This document shows positions 59,174 through 64,000 of a DNA stretch of 64,000 bases, one piece after another. This DNA is from CAUZIZ01 sp965219005 (GTDB lineage Bacteria > Acidobacteriota > UBA6911 > RPQK01 > JAJDTT01). The stretch is taken from the NCBI GenBank assembly GCA_965219005.1, contig CBDCMS010000003.1, forward strand, positions 2,666,001 through 2,730,000, in the 5' to 3' direction. Positions within the stretch are counted from its first letter, which is position 1. Every line of letters starts with the position of its first letter. The notes below the pieces were generated by a model. That model made no database searches and had not been told where the DNA came from. It worked only from the letters and a program-made list of their open reading frames with translations. Made by a program: the position numbers and the translations under genes.

Positions 59174-59992
59174 CTACAGACGCTGTGAGTGCTTTCGGCC
59201 GCGAGGGTCTGGGTCGAATTCCACCCTCACCTGCCGAAGCTGTTTTTCCCGCACGATCTCCAGCTGATGGGTGCTACCGTTCAGTCGCTGGCTCAGATCG
59301 TGCAAATCAACGACGGCTCGGCCGTCGACGGATTTGATCACGTCGCCTGCCTTGAGGCCAGCGCGCTCGGCAACGCTGTTCGGTCTGACCTCCATGATCA
59401 GGATTCCCCGCTTGCCGGGCACACCAAGGAAATCCCCCATCTGTTCGGTCAAGTTGCCGCCTACGATGCCCAGCCGCATACGTCCTGAGAAGAAGTGAGA
59501 AAGGCGCTCCGGTTCCATGAGGAGTTCCAGGGATTCCATCGTATCTCGCCAGGAATCCGCAGGGAGCCGAGCCCGGATCCGGGATGCTCGTCGGTTTCCG
59601 GCTCGAATCGTCTTTTGGATCTCCCGGCCATCCCGCACAACTATCAGCGGCACCTCTCTCCCGGCGGGTGTTTCTGAGACCAGTCGTTGGAACTGTCGGA
59701 CACTGAGCACGGGAACCCCGGCGTAACCCACGAGAACGTCCCGTTCCTTCAGCTCCGCACGCGCTGCCGGAGTGTGTGGCTGGACCGATTCGAGATACAC
59801 TCCCGCTTCCTGCGGAAGCTGGAGGGCGTTGACATCTGCCTCACGTACATCGCGGATTTCGACCCCCAGGTAGCCCGCTTCCGGAAGAAAAACCCGGATG
59901 TCACCACTCATCCCCTCCGCCGACAATCCGGAAGTGGATGGGATAACTGAGAGGACCAGAGCCAGAAAACAAATAGCGCGTCCGTTACTCAT
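59174..59992 (-). CDS. Secreted double-PDZ protein
   Basis: A 272-aa protein with a signal peptide (AICFLALVLSVIPSTSGLSA). Two PDZ domains: about 40-130 (YLGVEIRDV, VYLESVQPHTPAARAELKERD, GREVPLIVVRDG) and about 165-260 (RLGIVGGNL, ILIMEVRPNSVAERAGLKAGD, HQLEIVREKQLRQVRV). No protease domain is attached, unlike HtrA/DegP. AAAGGAG precedes the ATG. It is divergent from an ECF sigma/anti-sigma pair, so a role in sensing or regulating envelope stress is plausible but unproven. Confidence 0.88.
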   Translation of the reverse strand: MSNGRAICFLALVLSVIPSTSGLSAEGMSGDIRVFLPEAGYLGVEIRDVREADVNALQLPQEAGVYLESVQPHTPAARAELKERDVLVGYAGVPVLSVRQFQRLVSETPAGREVPLIVVRDGREIQKTIRAGNRRASRIRARLPADSWRDTMESLELLMEPERLSHFFSGRMRLGIVGGNLTEQMGDFLGVPGKRGILIMEVRPNSVAERAGLKAGDVIKSVDGRAVVDLHDLSQRLNGSTHQLEIVREKQLRQVRVEFDPDPRGRKHSQRL

Positions 59993-60195
59993 GGTCTTGT
60001 ACTCCTTTCTAGAGATTTTACACGCTCAGCCGGATGGCCTGTTGCCATTTGGGATGCTAGAATCGACGATCGCAGCCGACGGAAACTGATCGTCCTGGAC
60101 GGATCGTGCGATAGACCTGTTGTAGGTTTCTGTTTCAGGCGACCATTTGGGAACGAGAAGTTTGCAACTTTTTTTCTAGCTTCCAATCACTCCTA

Positions 60196-60849
60196 TTGAG
60201 CAATTACAAGGGCCCGAGTACCACTGGGAGGCGAGACTCTGGCGAATCAAGCCCCACTGCCGATCGTTTGGATCAACTCGTCCGTCAGGCTAAGGAAGGG
60301 AACGCCGAGGCGTTCCAGGAACTGTATCGTGCCTACGGAAAAAAGATTCTGAACTATGTGTATCGCATGACTGGTTCGCGGGATGATGCAGAGGATCTGA
60401 TGCAAGACACCTTCGTCCTCGCTTATCGCAATCTCAAGTCTCTCAAGGAAAACGCCAGGTTCCAGAGCTGGCTGTTCCGAATTGCCCAGAACAACGTTTA
60501 TCAGCGGTATCGGAATCGGTCGCCTGAGACCGAATCGGTCGAGAGCGACGAGACCCGGGAATTCGCAGATCGAGAAGGACCGACCGAACCCCTCAGAACC
60601 CCCGAACAAGCCTTTCTTTCCCAAGAGTTGGAACAGGTCATCCAGACCGCCATCGATGGCCTCCCCGAGAAGTACCGACAGGTATTTGTGCTTTCAGCCA
60701 TTCACAAGTTAAGCTATCGAGAGATCAGCGAGGTGATGTCTCGCTCGCTTGCCTCGGTCAAGTCGGACATCCACCGTGCACGAGTGGAGGTCAGGGAAAA
60801 GATCAGGGGCTACCTAGGCGAAAACTATGGACTGTCCAACCTGTTCTGA
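60196..60849 (+). CDS. ECF-type RNA polymerase sigma factor
   Basis: A 217-aa sigma-70 family protein with region 2 (AFQELYRAYGKKILNYVYRM, DAEDLMQDTFVLAYRNL) and region 4 (QTAIDGLPEKYRQVFVLSAIHKLSY in part, SLASVKSDIHRARVEVREKI). The start is a TTG at the head of the frame; no better codon is visible upstream of region 2 in good context. It overlaps the anti-sigma gene by 23 bp. Target promoters unknown; the divergent PDZ gene is one candidate. Confidence 0.93.
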   Translation: MSNYKGPSTTGRRDSGESSPTADRLDQLVRQAKEGNAEAFQELYRAYGKKILNYVYRMTGSRDDAEDLMQDTFVLAYRNLKSLKENARFQSWLFRIAQNNVYQRYRNRSPETESVESDETREFADREGPTEPLRTPEQAFLSQELEQVIQTAIDGLPEKYRQVFVLSAIHKLSYREISEVMSRSLASVKSDIHRARVEVREKIRGYLGENYGLSNLF

Positions 60850-61321
60850 GGGATTGACGGCTTTTCTGGACGGTGAGCTCGAGCCCAACGACCGAGAGCT
60901 GTTCCAACAGCACCTGGACGCCTGTCCTCAATGCAGAGAAGAATTTCGATCCTCCCTTTATGCTTCCCATTTGATTGAGCGACTCCCACAGATCGATCCT
61001 GATCCTGAGCTCTGGCAGGGTATCAGCAGCCAGATCGGACGTAGCGACTGGTCGCTGCAGCATCTGCATTCACTTCTCTTTGGCCGCTGGACTCCGGCCA
61101 TGGCTGCGGCCGGTCTGGGAACACTCCTTCTGGGTCTTTCCTTCTTCCTTCCTGCCGATGAGCGGCCCAGTACCGAGGCTGAGCAACTTCTCGACTCCTA
61201 TCTTCAAGAGCGACAGCGCATGGATCGCGTTCGCACAGTCTCATTCGAAGTTCCTCTGCATCCGAATCCCTTCGCTGAGCCGAAGCGCGACCTGAAAACA
61301 AACCCATTTGCGCCGGAGTAG
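60827..61321 (+). CDS. Zinc-finger anti-sigma factor
   Basis: A 164-aa protein: ZAS-type motif LFQQHLDACPQCREEF (H-x3-C-x2-C) with an extra CPTC at the N-terminus, then one membrane helix (AMAAAGLGTLLLGLSFFL) and a 65-residue tail outside. This fits an inner-membrane anti-sigma factor holding the preceding ECF sigma. The ATG lies inside the end of the sigma gene. Its release could be by redox at the zinc site or by proteolysis; not determinable. Confidence 0.88.
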   Translation: MDCPTCSEGLTAFLDGELEPNDRELFQQHLDACPQCREEFRSSLYASHLIERLPQIDPDPELWQGISSQIGRSDWSLQHLHSLLFGRWTPAMAAAGLGTLLLGLSFFLPADERPSTEAEQLLDSYLQERQRMDRVRTVSFEVPLHPNPFAEPKRDLKTNPFAPE

Positions 61322-61342
61322 TTCTGGCCGGAGTAGCTCAGG

Positions 61343-61801
61343 ATGGTTCGAATTCTAGCGGCGTTGCTCTTAGGCGGTAATCTGATCCTTGCCGAGGAGA
61401 CCCAGTGGGATCAGACCCGCCGAATTGCCGAATCCCAGCATGAAGTCATTTTGTTGTTGATTCGGGACAAGGCGTTCGACAAGGTGATGGATGGCTGCAA
61501 GAAGATTTTCTCCCTCAGCTTTCCCCGGGACAGAGAGCACCTGTTGGTAAAATCAGTAACCGTCTTTGCTGACTCGCTCGTCCGTCAAGAAAAGTTTGGG
61601 CTGGCAAGGCAGGTTCTAGATGCTGCCTTGAGCGCCGTTCGATTCATCCCCTCCAAGGCCACCCTCTACAAGGAGAAGGGGTTGATCTCAAAAGCCGAGG
61701 GAAAAGATCAGGAGGCTCTCGATTTTTTCGAGGAAGCGATCAAATTGGAGGAGTCTGTTTCGTCCCCAGCCAAGGATGCGGGAGCGTCTGGGGCGAAATG
61801 A
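61343..61801 (+). CDS. Small exported TPR-like protein in sigma / mutase operon
   Basis: A 152-aa protein with a signal-like N-terminus (MVRILAALLLGGNLILAEE) followed by two or three TPR-like helical hairpins (VFADSLVRQEKFGLARQVLDAAL, LYKEKGLISKAEGKDQEALDFFEEAI in part). It sits 22 bp after the anti-sigma gene and overlaps the mutase gene by four bases (ATGA). Function unknown. Confidence 0.68.
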   Translation: MVRILAALLLGGNLILAEETQWDQTRRIAESQHEVILLLIRDKAFDKVMDGCKKIFSLSFPRDREHLLVKSVTVFADSLVRQEKFGLARQVLDAALSAVRFIPSKATLYKEKGLISKAEGKDQEALDFFEEAIKLEESVSSPAKDAGASGAK

Positions 61802-63375
61802 ATCCCTCGAACACCGCCAAGCCCCCTTCTCCCCAAACCCACCTTCCCGATGACATCGCCTCCCTGAACTATGAGCGTGATCTGGGTGACCCCGGCGAGT
61901 TCCCCTACACGCGCGGGATCTATCCCACCATGTACCAGGGGAGGCTCTGGACGATGCGGCAGTTCTCGGGCCACGGCACCGCGGAAGAAACCAACCGCCG
62001 TTTCCGATTCCTTCTGGATCAGGGCCAGACAGGGCTTTCGGTCGCCTTTGACCTACCCACTCTGATGGGGTTGGACTCTGACAATTCCCTTTCCACCGGT
62101 GAGGTCGGAAAGTGCGGCGTTGCCATTGATTCGCTGCACGACATGGAAACCCTTTTCCAGGGGATCGATCTGGCCCGGGTCAGTACCTCGATGACAATCA
62201 ACGCTCCGGCTGCCGTGCTTCTTGCCATGTACGCAGTGGTTGCTGAAAAGCAGGGAGTGCCGCTCGACAGAATTCGAGGAACCTTGCAAAACGATATTCT
62301 CAAGGAGTACATCGCGCAGAAGGAGTGGATCTATCCTCCCGAACCCTCCATGCGATTGATTGTCGACACTATAGAATTTTGTAGTCGCCACCTTCCTCAG
62401 TACAACAGTATCTCCATCAGCGGTTACCACATCCGGGAGGCGGGATCGACGGCTGTACAGGAACTGGCCTTTACCCTTCGAGACGGGATCGAGTATGTAG
62501 AGGCGTGTTTACACCGAGGCCTGTCAGTCGACGACTTCGCCCCTCGTCTTTCATTCTTCTTCAACTCGCACAACAATTTTTTCGAAGAGATTGCCAAGTT
62601 CCGCAGTGCGCGAAGGCTCTGGGCCCGCATCATGAAGGATCGTTTCGGTGCGGAAAGCGAGCGTTCCTGGATGTGTCGTTTCCATACTCAGACAGCCGGC
62701 TGCAGTCTGACCATGCAACAGCCGGAAAACAATATAGTCCGCACAGCCCTTCAGGCTGTTGCCGCTGTCATCGGCGGGACCAATTCGCTCCACACCAACG
62801 CCCTAGACGAGGCTTGGGCACTACCTACGGAAAATTCGGCCACGCTCGCTCTTCGAACCCAGCAGATCCTGGCCCTTGAAAGTGGCGTCACCGAGACTGC
62901 CGATCCCATCGGCGGTTCCTACTACGTGGAGGCTCTAACCGACCGTGTGGAGACTGCTGCCTGCGACTACATCAACAGAATTGATGCGATGGGTGGTATG
63001 GTTGCCGCCATCGAGCAAGCCTACCCGCAAAGGGAGATACAGGAGGCTTCCTATCAGCAGCAGAGAAGGTTCGAGAACCGGGAGGATATCGTCGTTGGCG
63101 TCAACCAGTTCACGGAAGAATCGGAAGTGCCCATCGAAACGTTGCAGATAGGACTTGAGGTGGAAGATGGTCAGACTCGGGCGTTGGCCCGCCTCAAGAA
63201 GAAGCGCAATGCCTCTCAGCTTCAGAGCGTGCTTTCAAATCTGAAACGTCTCGCCTCGTCGGAGCAGAATCTGATGCCCACCCTGATCGAGGCGGTGCGA
63301 TCTGAAGCAACCGTAGGAGAGATCTGCGACGCTCTGAAGGATGTGTTCGGGATCTATCAGGAGCCACTCTCTTGA
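61798..63375 (+). CDS. Acyl-CoA mutase large subunit, isobutyryl-CoA-mutase type active site
   Basis: A 525-aa B12-dependent acyl-CoA mutase substrate subunit without the cobalamin domain. General motifs: TRGIYPTMYQGRLWTMRQF, GLSVAFDLPTLMGLDSDN, RFHTQTAGCSLT, DEAWALPTENSATLALRTQQI. Two substrate-determining positions differ from methylmalonyl-CoA mutase: F56 (RQFSGHG; Tyr in MCM) and Q174 (EYIAQKEW; Arg in MCM). F/Q is the isobutyryl-CoA mutase signature. It overlaps the small subunit gene (TTGA) and the TPR-like gene (ATGA). Automated annotation as methylmalonyl-CoA mutase would be expected but looks wrong. Confidence 0.9.
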   Translation: MNPSNTAKPPSPQTHLPDDIASLNYERDLGDPGEFPYTRGIYPTMYQGRLWTMRQFSGHGTAEETNRRFRFLLDQGQTGLSVAFDLPTLMGLDSDNSLSTGEVGKCGVAIDSLHDMETLFQGIDLARVSTSMTINAPAAVLLAMYAVVAEKQGVPLDRIRGTLQNDILKEYIAQKEWIYPPEPSMRLIVDTIEFCSRHLPQYNSISISGYHIREAGSTAVQELAFTLRDGIEYVEACLHRGLSVDDFAPRLSFFFNSHNNFFEEIAKFRSARRLWARIMKDRFGAESERSWMCRFHTQTAGCSLTMQQPENNIVRTALQAVAAVIGGTNSLHTNALDEAWALPTENSATLALRTQQILALESGVTETADPIGGSYYVEALTDRVETAACDYINRIDAMGGMVAAIEQAYPQREIQEASYQQQRRFENREDIVVGVNQFTEESEVPIETLQIGLEVEDGQTRALARLKKKRNASQLQSVLSNLKRLASSEQNLMPTLIEAVRSEATVGEICDALKDVFGIYQEPLS

Positions 63376-63788
63376 CGCTAGAAGGGCGCAGGATTCGGGT
63401 GTTGATAGCGAAGCCGGGCCTTGATGGTCACGATCGCGGGGCCAAAATCGTTGCCCGCTCGCTTCGTGACGCAGGCATGGAGGTCATCTATTCCGGATTG
63501 CGTCAGACGCCGGAGCAGATCGTCAAGGCTTCGGTCCAGGAGGACGTGGATGCCATCGGAATCTCGATCCTCTCGGGGGCACACATGCATCTCTTTTCTC
63601 GGATCCTGGAGCTGTTGGCCAGCGAAGGGGCAGAGGACATCCTGATCTTCGGAGGAGGGATTATTCCCGACCAGGACATTCCGGCCCTCAAGGCTGCTGG
63701 AGTCAAGGAGATCTTTCAGCCAGGCACCCACACCGACGATATCGTCCAGTTTCTTCGCGATCAGGTGAGACCGGTTAGAGCAGGGTGA
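63372..63788 (+). CDS. B12-binding small subunit of acyl-CoA mutase
   Basis: A 138-aa cobalamin-binding domain: VLIAKPGLDGHDRGAK carries the DxHxxG motif with the lower-axial His20; GIRQTPEQ-type YSGLRQTPEQIV, ISILSGAHMHLF and FGGGIIPDQDI are typical of the small subunits. Its TTG start overlaps the stop of the large subunit (TTGA). Together the two form the active 1,2-rearrangement enzyme (butyryl/isobutyryl-CoA interconversion if the active site is read correctly). Confidence 0.95.
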   Translation: MTLEGRRIRVLIAKPGLDGHDRGAKIVARSLRDAGMEVIYSGLRQTPEQIVKASVQEDVDAIGISILSGAHMHLFSRILELLASEGAEDILIFGGGIIPDQDIPALKAAGVKEIFQPGTHTDDIVQFLRDQVRPVRAG

Positions 63789-63999
63789 GCACAGCCTCTA
63801 ATACCGTCGATGCCTCTATCGACCGGATGCAGCGCGGTTCATCGTAGTGAAGACAGTAGTATCCAGGACAGGGGATGCAGGGCAGATCAGATCGGAGTAC
63901 CCGGTACGGCACTCCCCAGGGATGCCAGACCTTGGAATCAGAAGACCCGAAGATCACCGCGATTCTCTTACCCAGGGCAGCTGCGATATGCGTAGTTCC
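63775..63999 (-). CDS. Glycosyltransferase family 9 (heptosyltransferase-like), C-terminal fragment
   Basis: Only the last 74 codons are in the window, the rest lies beyond the right edge. GTTHIAAALGKRIAVIFGSSD, in part, WHPWGVPYRVL and CPGYYCLHYDEPRCIRSI are the C-terminal donor-binding end of GT9 ADP-heptose:LPS heptosyltransferase-like proteins, indicating lipopolysaccharide or similar glycan synthesis. An internal GTG is not the start. Its stop overlaps the 3' end of the convergent mutase small-subunit gene by 14 bp. Confidence 0.82.
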   Translation of the reverse strand, partial: GTTHIAAALGKRIAVIFGSSDSKVWHPWGVPYRVLRSDLPCIPCPGYYCLHYDEPRCIRSIEASTVLEAVLTLL

Positions 64000-64000
64000 G

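Overview
The window is a chromosomal segment of a Gram-negative heterotroph. Evidence for two membranes includes a TonB-dependent receptor, a TamB/Omp85/SurA-like block, a CsgG-family lipoprotein-type gene and a heptosyltransferase-type GT9 fragment. The mix of DUF5916, DUF2911, Asp-box propeller, Tat-exported Gfo/Idh/MocA, DUF5519 and multi-PKD secreted proteins, at moderate-high GC, is what I associate with Acidobacteriota. That placement is inference from gene content; no rRNA or other phylogenetic marker is present. I see no tRNA, rRNA, CRISPR array or prophage.

Layout. 0-6 kb: secreted propeller fragment, CBS protein, DUF2911 protein, and a B12-binding radical SAM gene followed by a 61-aa protein ending in CLHC. 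6-15 kb: a reverse-strand pair (YjhG/YagF-type sugar-acid dehydratase overlapping formate-THF ligase), then a forward class III aminotransferase, a BamE-like secreted protein, a CsgG gene broken at a G7 tract, and an aldehyde dehydrogenase. 15-20.8 kb: GT87 membrane protein, TonB receptor, LLM oxidoreductase and SRAP (YedK). 21-43 kb: two identical 3,566-bp inverted copies of a 1,134-aa PKD-repeat secreted protein gene bracket 14.4 kb holding hflX, tfoX-like, a methyltransferase, a bacilliredoxin-rhodanese fusion, a Gfo/Idh/MocA gene, an acyltransferase-YiiX hydrolase fusion, an IS1380 element, a branched-chain aminotransferase, a frameshifted DUF5916 gene and a DUF5519 gene. 43-46 kb: galU-like nucleotidyltransferase coupled to a glucuronokinase-like GHMP kinase, then a GYF-AIM24 protein. 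46.7-55 kb: TamB, Omp85 and SurA-like genes in one transcription unit, then dtd and a small partner. 55-58 kb: an IS91-like element with its own tyrosine recombinase. 58-64 kb: lexA, a PDZ protein, ECF sigma/anti-sigma, and a two-subunit B12 acyl-CoA mutase whose active-site residues point to isobutyryl-CoA mutase rather than methylmalonyl-CoA mutase.

The intergenic DNA is unusually repeat-rich. A composite dispersed repeat occurs at least five times, and one copy is split by the IS91-like element, so an empty site can be read in the same window. A 179-bp foldback (MITE-like) element occurs twice in opposite orientation. The 3.6-kb inverted duplication shows sharp identity edges inside diverged homologous flanks, which suggests gene conversion. 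Two frameshifted genes and two genes without a canonical start codon are either real biology (slippage, non-AUG starts, decay) or indels of a draft assembly; both readings are kept open.

How genes may work together: the dehydratase/FTHFS/aminotransferase/ALDH cluster looks like sugar-acid and one-carbon metabolism; GalU plus the kinase would convert glucuronate to UDP-glucuronate; TamB/Omp85/SurA-like genes serve outer-membrane assembly; and the sigma/anti-sigma pair leads a transcription unit that ends in the acyl-CoA mutase.
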